Program-made: the position numbers and the translations under genes
Assembly: GCF_014635905.1 (NCBI RefSeq)
Contig: NZ_BMDS01000006.1
Location: forward strand, 62,001 to 126,000
DNA from: Limosilactobacillus caviae
GTDB lineage: Bacteria > Bacillota > Bacilli > Lactobacillales > Lactobacillaceae
Length of the DNA: 64,000 bases
Direction of reading: 5' to 3'
The notes under the pieces: generated by a model
What the model was told of the DNA's origin: nothing
What the model saw: only the letters and a program-made list of their open reading frames with translations
Database searches by the model: none
Shown here: positions 40,163 through 48,083 of the stretch, in pieces
How positions within the stretch are numbered: position 1 is the stretch's first letter
Layout: each line of letters opens with the position of its first letter

Positions 40163-40942
40163 ATGCGTAAACCGTTTATTATTGCGAACTGGAAGATGAA
40201 CAAAAACGTTCATGAATCAGTCGCTTTTGTAAAGGCGATTAAAGAGAAGCTACCGACTAATAAAGAGATCGGAATCGCAGCGCAGGCGGTTTCCCTGTAT
40301 AACATGAAGGAAGTAGCGGGAAATTCAAACTTACAAATTATTGCTCAAAATGCATCAGCTGAATTAGAAGGTCCATATACTGGTGAAATTAGTATGCGGA
40401 GTTTAGCTGATGCGGGAGTAACTTATGTGATGCTCGGCCATTTGGAACGGCGCCGGCTTTTTAATGAAAGTAATGATGCAATTAACCAAAAAGTTTTAGC
40501 GGCCCTTCAAGTCGGAATTATTCCAATTATTTGTACAGATGAGGAAATGGTTCAGACCGAGGTCAATGGCAAGATTCATTATGTTTTTCAACAACTGCGG
40601 AGTGTCTTAAAGGGAGTACCAGCAAACAAGCTGTCACAAGTTGTGATTTCATATGAGCCGAGCTGGGCAGTTGGTAGCAGTCATCAGGCAAATCCAGATG
40701 TTGCTGAAGAGGGATGTCAGGCGATTCGGCAAAGTCTGGTTGAAATGTATGGCAATAAAATCGGTGATAGCATTCGAATCCTTTATGGCGGTAGCGTAAA
40801 TCCCGATAATATTTACAAAATTATGAGTAAACCGAATGTTGATGGCGCGTTAATCGGTCGTGCCAGCCTTGACATTGAGAGCTTTTTGCAGATGGTTAAC
40901 TGTGTTGAAGCAGTGAGCAACGAAAAATTACAGGTAATTTAG
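40163..40942 (+). CDS. tpiA: Divergent triosephosphate isomerase paralogue
   Basis: The 259-residue TIM barrel has ANWKMNK with Lys11, the electrophilic His93 and the catalytic Glu165, followed by YGGSVNPDN. Three signatures differ from usual enzymes: GHLERR for GHSERR, SYEPSWAVGSS for AYEPxWAIGTG at the flexible loop, and PIICTDE for PIxCIGE. It may work on dihydroxyacetone/glyceraldehyde phosphate, or on a related sugar phosphate such as tetrulose-4-phosphate, as TIM-like isomerases of erythritol breakdown do. AAGGAGG precedes the ATG. Middle gene of the ppsA operon, 18 bases before the aldolase gene. Confidence 0.85.
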   Translation: MRKPFIIANWKMNKNVHESVAFVKAIKEKLPTNKEIGIAAQAVSLYNMKEVAGNSNLQIIAQNASAELEGPYTGEISMRSLADAGVTYVMLGHLERRRLFNESNDAINQKVLAALQVGIIPIICTDEEMVQTEVNGKIHYVFQQLRSVLKGVPANKLSQVVISYEPSWAVGSSHQANPDVAEEGCQAIRQSLVEMYGNKIGDSIRILYGGSVNPDNIYKIMSKPNVDGALIGRASLDIESFLQMVNCVEAVSNEKLQVI

Positions 40943-40960
40943 TTCAGGAGGAAAGAACAC

Positions 40961-41827
40961 ATGGCTTATTTTGATAACGGAAACAAACTTTTTGATGATG
41001 CACGGAAGAACCACTATGCGATTGGCGCTTATAATATTAATAATCTTGAATGGACACGGGCAATTTTACGAGCGGCTGCTGAGACCAATACACCTGTCTT
41101 AATTCAAGTCTCAATGGGGGCTGCTAAGTACATGGGCGGTTACAAATTCGTTAAGGATATGGTTGAAGATCAAATGGATGCAATGGGGATCAAGGTTCCG
41201 GTTATCCTTAATCTTGACCATGGTGACTATGACGCAGCGATTGAATGTATTAATCTCGGCTATTCATCTGTTATGTTTGATGGACATAAGCTTCCGATTG
41301 AAGAGAATTACGCAAAGACAAAAGAAATTGTTCAGCTGGCTCATTCACGCGGAATCGCTGTCGAAGCTGAAATTGGCAAAGTTGGTGAAAACCAAGATAC
41401 AAGCAGTGGTGAATTAGCTGATGTCGAGGATGCAATGGCGTTCGCGGCAATGGGTGTTGACCGCCTTGCCTGTGGAATCGGTAATATTCATGGAATTTAC
41501 CCTACAAATTGGCCGGGATTAAACTTTGACCGCCTTCAAGAAATTGCAGATGCGATTGATATCCCGTTAGTACTTCATGGCGGATCAGGGATTCCTAAAG
41601 AGCAAGTGCAAAAGGCAATTTCAATGGGAATCGCAAAGGTAAATATTAATACAGAATTCCAGTTAGCATTTCAAGATGCAACGCGAAAGTACATTGAAAA
41701 TGAGTTAGACTTAAATACAGCGAAAAAAGGCTACGATCCGCGGAAGTTACTGCTGCCAGGAACTGATGCGATAACTGCTAAAATGAAAGATATGATTGAA
41801 TGGCTAGGCACCCCGGCAGTAGCTTAG
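40961..41827 (+). CDS. fba: Class II fructose-bisphosphate aldolase
   Basis: The 288-residue zinc-dependent aldolase joins or splits triose phosphates. Asp86 and the zinc ligand His87 are in LNLDHGD, other ligands are in GIGNIHGIY and VLHGGSG, and VNINTEFQ is the phosphate-binding segment. Length and motifs match the FbaA/GatY/KbaY family, so fructose-1,6-bisphosphate is likely but tagatose-bisphosphate or a related ketose is possible. It follows the isomerase gene closely in the ppsA operon, and a histidine phosphatase gene follows. Confidence 0.9.
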   Translation: MAYFDNGNKLFDDARKNHYAIGAYNINNLEWTRAILRAAAETNTPVLIQVSMGAAKYMGGYKFVKDMVEDQMDAMGIKVPVILNLDHGDYDAAIECINLGYSSVMFDGHKLPIEENYAKTKEIVQLAHSRGIAVEAEIGKVGENQDTSSGELADVEDAMAFAAMGVDRLACGIGNIHGIYPTNWPGLNFDRLQEIADAIDIPLVLHGGSGIPKEQVQKAISMGIAKVNINTEFQLAFQDATRKYIENELDLNTAKKGYDPRKLLLPGTDAITAKMKDMIEWLGTPAVA

Positions 41828-41846
41828 TTGTAATGGAGGTTATGGA

Positions 41847-42503
41847 ATGGCAATTACAGTTTACTTTGTCCGTCATGGTGAAACATACTTTAACCGTTTC
41901 GCACGGTTACAAGGCTGGTCAGACACGCCGTTAACTGAAAAAGGAAAGATGAATGCGCAAAAAATCGGTAAGGTTTTAGCAGATTTGCGAATTGACTACC
42001 TTTTTTCAAGTGATTTAAAACGGGCAGTTGATACTGCACGAATCCTAATTGCAGAACATCCAACCGCCTCAATGAAGGAACCGGTCCAAAAAAAATTCTT
42101 TCGCGAAGTGTTCTATGGATCTTTTGAGGGGCACAGTAATGAAGAAGGGGCAATTTGGGCAAGTTACCTTGGTGGCAAACGATTCCGCCGAATTGGCGAG
42201 CTAGTTGATGAATTTGGGGTTGAAAAAGCCCATGATTTGTTGAAAGAAGCTGATCCAGCCCATCTTGCCGAGGATAGTAAAGAACTAAACGCGCGAGTAG
42301 AACAGGCGATTGCATTTTTGCAGGATCTGCCAGATGATAGCAACGTTGTAGTTGTTGCCCACGGATCAATTATTCAATATATTGCAGGAATGTACGGTGA
42401 ACCTGGTCATAAGTATGAAAATCTCCACAATGGCGCGTTAATGAAACTGCAATTGACCTCTAAAAAAACGACAGTAGTAGCATATAACCAGTTTGAATTA
42501 TAA
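41847..42503 (+). CDS. Histidine phosphatase family protein (phosphoglycerate mutase-like)
   Basis: This 218-residue protein has the RHG catalytic motif in YFVRHGETYFN, with the LQGWSDTPLTEKG extension typical of the family, and the second catalytic histidine in VVVAHGSIIQ. Many such proteins are annotated as phosphoglycerate mutase, but most act as broad phosphatases. Its place after the aldolase gene fits either a mutase in a gluconeogenic set or a sugar-phosphate phosphatase. Last gene of the ppsA operon; the ribosome site is TGGAGGT. Confidence 0.87.
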   Translation: MAITVYFVRHGETYFNRFARLQGWSDTPLTEKGKMNAQKIGKVLADLRIDYLFSSDLKRAVDTARILIAEHPTASMKEPVQKKFFREVFYGSFEGHSNEEGAIWASYLGGKRFRRIGELVDEFGVEKAHDLLKEADPAHLAEDSKELNARVEQAIAFLQDLPDDSNVVVVAHGSIIQYIAGMYGEPGHKYENLHNGALMKLQLTSKKTTVVAYNQFEL

Positions 42504-42537
42504 AAAATAACTGTGAAAAGTGAATATCACAATACGC

Positions 42538-42578
42538 AAAAGGCCCCTAAAATCCGGTAAACCCGAACTCTAGAGGCC
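42538..42578 (-). terminator. Hairpin terminator of the tyrosine phosphatase gene
   Basis: Read on the minus strand, a 16-base arm pairs fully with its partner if G-U pairs are allowed, followed by TTTT. On the plus strand several of these become A-C mismatches, so it is oriented for the minus-strand gene. It shares GTTCGG and overall form with the hairpin after prs. Confidence 0.75.
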
Positions 42579-42614
42579 TTGTTTGTGTTCTTGGAAGAGT
42601 GAAGATGATTTTTG

Positions 42615-43079
42615 TTATTTCAATTCCTTTGCCATTTTGTTTAGCCATAATGGCAATGTTTCATTCAAACTATTATAGGTATCTTCAAAGCGGTGCGTAT
42701 ACCATGGATCTGGAATCTCTTGATCTTCTTTACCCGGAATAACTTCATAGGCTAAATGAACCTTATCCCGATCCTGCGCTGGTGCGATCCGCTGTAAATT
42801 ATACTTATTCATATTATCCATACAAATAATATAATCGGCCCATTCAAAGTCTTGCCGAGTGATCGGACGCGAGACCAGCCCGTCAGTTGATAATCCGTGC
42901 GCATGCATTGTCTGCGCGGCGCCGGGGTGGGGACCATTACCTTCTTCTTCACTGCTTGTTCCAGCAGAGTCAACATTGATTTTTCCGCTTAATCCTGCTT
43001 TATCGACCATTTGCTTAAACATTGCCTCGGCCATTGGAGAACGACAAATGTTTCCTAAGCAGACAAACAAAACATTCAT
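42615..43079 (-). CDS. Low-molecular-weight protein tyrosine phosphatase
   Basis: The 154-residue enzyme begins FVCLGNICRSPMAEA: Cys7 and Arg13 form the CX5R phosphate loop, and Asp124 in EIPDPW is the general acid. Such phosphatases remove phosphate from tyrosines, or from arginine in the YwlE subgroup; the residue after CLGN is Ile rather than Thr, which favours tyrosine. No tyrosine kinase or capsule gene is nearby. The ATG follows GAGGTGATT. It is transcribed away from lemA, with a palindrome over its -35 region. Confidence 0.9.
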   Translation of the reverse strand: MNVLFVCLGNICRSPMAEAMFKQMVDKAGLSGKINVDSAGTSSEEEGNGPHPGAAQTMHAHGLSTDGLVSRPITRQDFEWADYIICMDNMNKYNLQRIAPAQDRDKVHLAYEVIPGKEDQEIPDPWYTHRFEDTYNSLNETLPLWLNKMAKELK

Positions 43080-43101
43080 ATAATCACCTCATTTTATTTC
43101 T

Positions 43102-43137
43102 ATCATACCGAAAAAGATAATATTTTGCTAAAATATT
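43102..43137 (-). promoter_or_regulatory. Promoter and palindrome between the phosphatase gene and lemA
   Basis: On the minus strand, TAGCAA (43125-43130) and TATGAT (43102-43107) are 17 bases apart. A perfect 8-base inverted repeat, AATATTTT/AAAATATT with GCT between (43119-43137), covers the -35. Outer ACCGAA/TTCGGT extends the symmetry. It could be an operator. Confidence 0.45.
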
Positions 43138-43166
43138 CGGTAATTCTAACACTGTCCTTAAGTTTT

Positions 43167-43175
43167 TGGTAAAAT
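43167..43175 (+). promoter_or_regulatory. Extended -10 promoter of lemA
   Basis: TGGTAAAAT fits a TGn-extended -10 element about 34 bases before the lemA start. Confidence 0.5.
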
Positions 43176-43208
43176 TAAGAACAAATATTATTTAGAGGAG
43201 GAACAGAA

Positions 43209-43778
43209 ATGACCCTTATTATTGTAATTGTTGTTATTATCTTGCTAATTGCTATTTATGCAGGACTTTACAACAGTTTGATTCAACTGCGGACCCACGC
43301 TCAAGAATCATGGAGTCAAATTGATGTTCAATTACAACGACGTAACGACTTGATCCCTAACTTAATTTCAACTGTTAAGGGATACAGCAAGTATGAAGCT
43401 GGAACTTTAGAAAAGGTAACTAAGCTTCGGACACAGTTAAATAGTATTCCGGATAGCGATCACGCTAAAAAGATGGAAGTTTCCAATGAATTAACTGGAA
43501 CTTTGCGGACGTTATTTGCTGTTGCTGAAAACTATCCAGATTTAAAGGCAAGTGCTGAATACCAAAAATTAATGGAAGAATTGACAAATACTGAAAATAA
43601 AATTGCCTACTCACGGCAGCTTTATAACAGTACTGTTGCTGCTTTGGACGCCAAGATTCAATCTTTCCCAAGTAATATTGTGGCAAAAATTCATCACTTC
43701 CAGCAAATGGATTACTTACAGGTTCCTGACGAAGCTAAGGCGGTTCCAAAAGTTTCATTCGATGATTTAGGTGACTAA
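43209..43778 (+). CDS. lemA: LemA family membrane protein
   Basis: LemA proteins have a short N-terminal membrane helix (residues 2-20 here) and a helical domain beginning with the conserved [21 protein letters not shown] segment, shown here by its parts SWSQIDV and RRNDLIPNL. This one has 189 residues, the family norm. The function is not defined. It is followed after 2 bases by htpX, a pairing found in many lactobacilli, suggesting a joint role in membrane protein quality control. GAGGAGG precedes the ATG. Confidence 0.92.
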   Translation: MTLIIVIVVIILLIAIYAGLYNSLIQLRTHAQESWSQIDVQLQRRNDLIPNLISTVKGYSKYEAGTLEKVTKLRTQLNSIPDSDHAKKMEVSNELTGTLRTLFAVAENYPDLKASAEYQKLMEELTNTENKIAYSRQLYNSTVAALDAKIQSFPSNIVAKIHHFQQMDYLQVPDEAKAVPKVSFDDLGD

Positions 43779-43780
43779 GC

Positions 43781-44677
43781 ATGTTATATCAGCAAATTGC
43801 CCGTAATAAACGAAAAACAATTTTGGTAATGTTTGGGTTCTTTGTATTGCTTGCTTTAATTGGCGCGGCAATCGGATATTTATTTGCACGGACGGCAGTT
43901 GGCGGAATGATCATTGCAGCAATCATTGCGGTGGTTTACATGTCCGTAATTATTGGTCAATCGACTGATGTGGTGATGCGGATGAATAATGCAACCGAGG
44001 TTCGGTCAGCAAGTGATGCCCCGGAATTATGGCATGTTGTTGAAGATATGGCCTTGGTTGCCCGTGTGCCAATGCCGAAAGTTTATATTATCCACGATCC
44101 GAGTCCAAATGCTTTTGCAACAGGTAATGACCCTGAGCACGCTGCTGTAGCCGCTACTACCGGGCTGATGGAGAAGATGAACCGTGAAGAATTGGAAGGG
44201 GTAATGGCCCACGAAATGACTCACGTTCGGAATTATGATATTCGCCTCCAAACGATTGCGTTAGCTTTAGCCTCTGCAATTGCAATGCTTGTTAACTTTG
44301 CGGGAAACTTCTGGTGGATTGGCGGGCGAAGTAGTAGTGATGACCGTGATAATCCTTCGAGTGTTTTTGCAATTATCGGCTCGATCTTGTTGATTATCCT
44401 TGCGCCATTAGCAGCTACAATCGCTCAAATGGCACTTTCCCGTAATCGGGAATATTTAGCCGATGCAGGAGCTGTTGAATTAACGCGTAATCCGCAGGGA
44501 ATGATCAGCGCATTGGAGAAGCTTAAGACTGCTGTACCAATGAAACACGTGGATCCTAGTAGTTCAGCTCTATACATCAGTGATCCGGAAAAAAACGCTA
44601 AGCATCATCCATTCTCAAATTTATTCGACACGCATCCGCCGCTGGATAAGCGAATTGAGCGGTTACGTCAAATGTAG
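43781..44677 (+). CDS. htpX: Membrane zinc metalloprotease HtpX
   Basis: HtpX is an M48 protease that degrades damaged membrane proteins. The 298-residue protein has two N-terminal membrane helices, the zinc site HEMTH (His144, His148) and the third ligand glutamate in [14 protein letters not shown]. Two more hydrophobic segments lie between these. The GDP-like segment [10 protein letters not shown] is typical of the family. It forms an operon with lemA and ends at a terminator. Confidence 0.95.
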   Translation: MLYQQIARNKRKTILVMFGFFVLLALIGAAIGYLFARTAVGGMIIAAIIAVVYMSVIIGQSTDVVMRMNNATEVRSASDAPELWHVVEDMALVARVPMPKVYIIHDPSPNAFATGNDPEHAAVAATTGLMEKMNREELEGVMAHEMTHVRNYDIRLQTIALALASAIAMLVNFAGNFWWIGGRSSSDDRDNPSSVFAIIGSILLIILAPLAATIAQMALSRNREYLADAGAVELTRNPQGMISALEKLKTAVPMKHVDPSSSALYISDPEKNAKHHPFSNLFDTHPPLDKRIERLRQM

Positions 44678-44679
44678 TC

Positions 44680-44735
44680 AAAGTGGAAGAAGAAGGGAAT
44701 TACAGAAAATTCTCCTTTTCTCCCGCTTTATTTTT
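44680..44735 (+). terminator. lemA-htpX terminator
   Basis: A 21-base arm at 44680-44700 pairs with 44709-44729 with a few G-U or mismatched positions, followed by a T-rich tract. Confidence 0.85.
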
Positions 44736-44828
44736 ATGTAACATTTTTGTTTTTAATCGCCTTATACTAGTGAGGGTGATATAATTAAAAAGCTAGACCA
44801 AAGTATCAAAAGAAGAGGTATCTTTTTC

Positions 44829-46208
44829 ATGAAAATGAAATTAGCGGAAATTGCCAAGGCGATTAACGCACAAAATGACATTGAACAATGGAAAGACGTG
44901 GAAGTGACTAGTGTGTCATTTGACAGTCGCCACTTGGATCAGGGGAGCTTGTTTGTTCCGTTGCAAGGTGCTCAAGATGGCCATCAATACGTACCTAGTG
45001 CTTTTACTAATGGCGCCGCGGCTAGTTTGTGGGCTAGTGACCATGAGATAACAGGTCATACTCACCCATTATTAGTTGTTAGTGATCCGCTAGAGGCACT
45101 TCAGCGTTTGGGTAAGTATTACTTGCATAAGATTAATCCAATTGTTGTTGCTGTTACGGGAAGTAATGGTAAAACGACGACTAAGGATATGATTGCGTCG
45201 ATTTTAAGCACTCAGTTCAATGTCACTAAGACATATGCTAATTTTAATAATGAGATTGGAGTTCCAGTGACCCTCCTTAATATGGAGTCTAATACAGAAG
45301 CAGTTGTTGTTGAGATGGGGATGGACCGTTTCGGCCAACTGGACTTCTTAAGTAAGCTTGTCAATCCTGACATTGCTGTGATTACAATGATTGGGGAAGC
45401 TCATATTGAATTCTTTGGGACTCGTGATAAGATTGCTGACGCAAAGATGGAAATTACTCATGGCCTAAAAGAAGATGGGACGCTAGTATTTAATGGTGAT
45501 GAGCCATTGCTAACAGACCGGGTAAAAGATCTTAAACAACGGCAAATGCGCTTTGGTCGGCAGCTAAGCAATGATTTATATGCAACGAGTGTTCACGATG
45601 AACCTCGCCAGTTATCTTTTACTGTCAATGAATGGCCGGATGACGAATTCACGATTTCGATGGTAGGAGAATACAACGTTAATAACGCCTTAGCAGCGAT
45701 GGAGGTTGGCCAGCTGCTTCATATTACTCCCGCTCATATGAAGCAGGCGCTGGCAAATGTTGAATTGACCGAAAACCGCGCCGAATGGGTTAAGGGTGAA
45801 AATGGTGAACAGATTTTAAGCGATGTTTACAATTCAAACCCGACTGCAGCTAAGGAAGTCCTTAAGACAATCGCGGAGACTCCGGTAAAGGGACGGCGGA
45901 TTGCGGTCCTTGGCGATATGCTTGAATTAGGGGATGCGGCGCCTAAGTTGCATGCTAGCTTAGCAGAGGAGATTGACCACCAAAAGATTGCTAGTGTTTA
46001 CCTTGTAGGCGAACAAATGAAAAATCTTAAAGATAAGTTGATCCAAGAGGGTTACCCAGCAGAGGATATTCATCACTATGCTGCTGATAACCTTCAACAG
46101 TTAATTGCCGATCTTAAAAGTACTTTGACTGGTGATGATATTGTCCTACTAAAGGCAAGTCACGGTATTCACCTTGAAGAAGTTTTAACGGCATTAAAAG
46201 CAGAATAG
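44829..46208 (+). CDS. murF: UDP-N-acetylmuramoyl-tripeptide--D-alanyl-D-alanine ligase
   Basis: MurF adds D-Ala-D-Ala to the UDP-MurNAc tripeptide, the last cytoplasmic step for the precursor. The 459-residue protein has the N-terminal substrate domain (SFDSRHLDQGSLFVPL), the ATP loop VTGSNGKTTTKD, then EMGMDRFGQLD, and a C-terminal Mur ligase domain with YNSNPTAAKE and LGDMLELG. Start ATG 44829 has AGAGG about 10 bases upstream. It stands beside the DEAD-box helicase gene, a common order in Bacilli, with a terminator between. Confidence 0.96.
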   Translation: MKMKLAEIAKAINAQNDIEQWKDVEVTSVSFDSRHLDQGSLFVPLQGAQDGHQYVPSAFTNGAAASLWASDHEITGHTHPLLVVSDPLEALQRLGKYYLHKINPIVVAVTGSNGKTTTKDMIASILSTQFNVTKTYANFNNEIGVPVTLLNMESNTEAVVVEMGMDRFGQLDFLSKLVNPDIAVITMIGEAHIEFFGTRDKIADAKMEITHGLKEDGTLVFNGDEPLLTDRVKDLKQRQMRFGRQLSNDLYATSVHDEPRQLSFTVNEWPDDEFTISMVGEYNVNNALAAMEVGQLLHITPAHMKQALANVELTENRAEWVKGENGEQILSDVYNSNPTAAKEVLKTIAETPVKGRRIAVLGDMLELGDAAPKLHASLAEEIDHQKIASVYLVGEQMKNLKDKLIQEGYPAEDIHHYAADNLQQLIADLKSTLTGDDIVLLKASHGIHLEEVLTALKAE

Positions 46209-46220
46209 TTAATATATTTG

Positions 46221-46266
46221 CCAGTCGATTACTGATGCTTATATCATGAATCGACTGGTCATTTTT
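46221..46266 (+). terminator. murF terminator
   Basis: CCAGTCGATT pairs perfectly with AATCGACTGG, with extra inner pairs TGAT/ATCA, followed by T5. Confidence 0.88.
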
Positions 46267-46279
46267 AGGAGGAAAATTT

Positions 46280-47767
46280 TTGAAGTTTAGTGAATTAGGC
46301 TTATCAGATAGCCTATTAAAAGCAATTAAGCGGAGCGGATACGAAGAGGCAACTCCAATCCAAGAACAAACAATTCCGATGGTCCTTAAGGGTAAGGATG
46401 TTATCGGACAAGCACAGACAGGGACTGGTAAGACGGCTGCCTTTGGATTGCCGATTATTGAAAATGTTGATACTGATAATTCTAATATCCAAGCGATCAT
46501 CATTTCCCCAACCCGTGAACTAGCAATCCAGACCCAAGAAGAACTTTACCGTCTGGGAAAAGATAAACATGTCCGGGTTCAAGTAGTATACGGTGGTGCA
46601 GATATTCGTCGCCAAATTAAGAGCTTGAAGCAGCACCCGCAAATTCTTGTTGGGACTCCTGGTCGTTTACGTGATCATATTAACCGCCATACAGTTAAGC
46701 TTGACCACATTAAGACGCTTGTCCTCGATGAAGCTGATGAGATGCTTAATATGGGATTCTTGGATGATATTGAGGCAATCATTAAAGAAACTCCAGATAA
46801 TCGGCAAACATTGCTCTTCTCAGCAACAATGCCACCAGAAATTAAGCGGATTGGGGTTCAGTTTATGACTGATCCAGAGACTGTTCGGATTAAGGCCAAG
46901 GAATTGACAACTGACTTAGTTGATCAATACTATGTTCGAGCTCGCGATTACGAAAAGTTTGATATTATGACCCGGTTAATTGATGTCCAAGACCCCGACT
47001 TAACGATTGTCTTTGGTCGGACGAAGCGCCGGGTAGACGAATTATCAAAGGGATTAATTGCGCGGGGATACAATGCAGCCGGAATCCATGGTGACCTTAC
47101 GCAGGATAAGCGATCAAAAATCATGTGGAAGTTTAAGAATAATGAGCTTGATATCTTGGTCGCCACAGATGTAGCTGCCCGTGGATTAGATATCTCTGGG
47201 GTAACCCATGTTTATAATTATGATATTCCATCTGACCCTGACAGCTATGTTCATCGGATTGGTCGGACTGGTCGTGCCGGACATCATGGTGTATCCTTAA
47301 CCTTTGTTACGCCAAATGAGATGGATTACCTCCACGAAATCGAGAAATTAACTCGGGTGCGGATGCTACCATTGAAGCCGCCAACAGCCGAAGAAGCATT
47401 TAAGGGTCAAGTGGCCTCAGCCTTTAATGACATTGATGAGTTGATTGCACAAGATTCAACTGATCGATATGAAGAAGCTGCTGAAAAGTTATTGGAGACC
47501 CATAATGCAACTGATTTAGTAGCAGCGTTATTAAACAACATGACCAAGGAAGCGGCAAGTGAAGTTCCGGTAAAGATCACCCCAGAACGACCGCTCCCAC
47601 GCCGTAACAAGCGTAATAATAATCGTAACGGCAACCGTAATAATTACCATGGCGGAAACCACTACCGCCGCAAAAATTATCGTCGTCACGGACATCGGAA
47701 TGATAACCACGGCAAGAGCCATTCTAGCCGTCATTCATTTAATATCCGTCACCGAAAAGAAGATTAG
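46280..47767 (+). CDS. cshA: DEAD-box ATP-dependent RNA helicase
   Basis: The 495-residue RNA helicase of the CshA type unwinds structured RNA in mRNA decay and ribosome assembly. Motifs in order: the Q motif with TPIQEQTIP, AQTGTGKTAA (I), PTRELAIQ (Ia), VLDEADEML (II), FSATMP (III), VATDVAARGLDI and HRIGRTGRAG (VI). The tail after about residue 440 is rich in Arg, Asn, Gly and His, likely RNA-binding. It starts with TTG, 7 bases after AGGAGG. Confidence 0.94.
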   Translation: MKFSELGLSDSLLKAIKRSGYEEATPIQEQTIPMVLKGKDVIGQAQTGTGKTAAFGLPIIENVDTDNSNIQAIIISPTRELAIQTQEELYRLGKDKHVRVQVVYGGADIRRQIKSLKQHPQILVGTPGRLRDHINRHTVKLDHIKTLVLDEADEMLNMGFLDDIEAIIKETPDNRQTLLFSATMPPEIKRIGVQFMTDPETVRIKAKELTTDLVDQYYVRARDYEKFDIMTRLIDVQDPDLTIVFGRTKRRVDELSKGLIARGYNAAGIHGDLTQDKRSKIMWKFKNNELDILVATDVAARGLDISGVTHVYNYDIPSDPDSYVHRIGRTGRAGHHGVSLTFVTPNEMDYLHEIEKLTRVRMLPLKPPTAEEAFKGQVASAFNDIDELIAQDSTDRYEEAAEKLLETHNATDLVAALLNNMTKEAASEVPVKITPERPLPRRNKRNNNRNGNRNNYHGGNHYRRKNYRRHGHRNDNHGKSHSSRHSFNIRHRKED

Positions 47768-47773
47768 TAAACA

Positions 47774-47807
47774 GACTCCTAGTGCAAAGAGGCGCTAGGG
47801 GTCTTTT
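47774..47807 (+). terminator. cshA terminator
   Basis: GACTCCTAGTGC pairs with GCGCTAGGGGTC (one G-U), followed by T4. Confidence 0.85.
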
Positions 47808-47830
47808 AAGATTTAAAAGAGCTAAGGTAG

Positions 47831-47859
47831 TTGTAGGACGGTATATTTTAAGTTATACT
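47831..47859 (+). promoter_or_regulatory. Candidate promoter of the adhesin gene
   Basis: TTGTAG (47831-47836) and TATACT (47854-47859) are 17 bases apart. Transcription would begin near 47,866, giving a leader of about 215 bases before the start codon. That leader has no gene I can support; it holds a weak hairpin with AGCGGA/TCCGCT arms (about 47,882-47,920). Confidence 0.5.
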
Positions 47860-48083
47860 TATCATGTAATTGTCTTAGTGAGCGGATTGCTAATATTTTT
47901 TATCGGCATTAAGTCCGCTTAATAAGGCAGTAAATGTAGGCATAGTAGTAACTTTTTATCTGAAGTGTGTAATTAGTATGGTGTGATTAATTGATAATTT
48001 GATTAGTTACATTAGGGGTGGACAACGGAGACAAAAAGTTAACTGCTTTTTTTGTATAGATTAGAGAATCGGGGGATCAATAG

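Noticed and set aside
41890-42369. 159-codon minus-strand frame inside the histidine phosphatase gene
   Set aside because: It fully overlaps a gene with clear catalytic motifs, has no ribosome site and shows no recognisable domain.
46114-46503. 129-codon minus-strand frame across the murF-cshA boundary
   Set aside because: It runs through a clear terminator and the ribosome site of cshA, and the product is not recognisable.
48044-48068. ACAAAAAG/CTTTTTTTGT inverted repeat just before the adhesin ribosome site, as a terminator
   Set aside because: The stem is almost only A-T pairs with no following T run, so it is unlikely to stop transcription.
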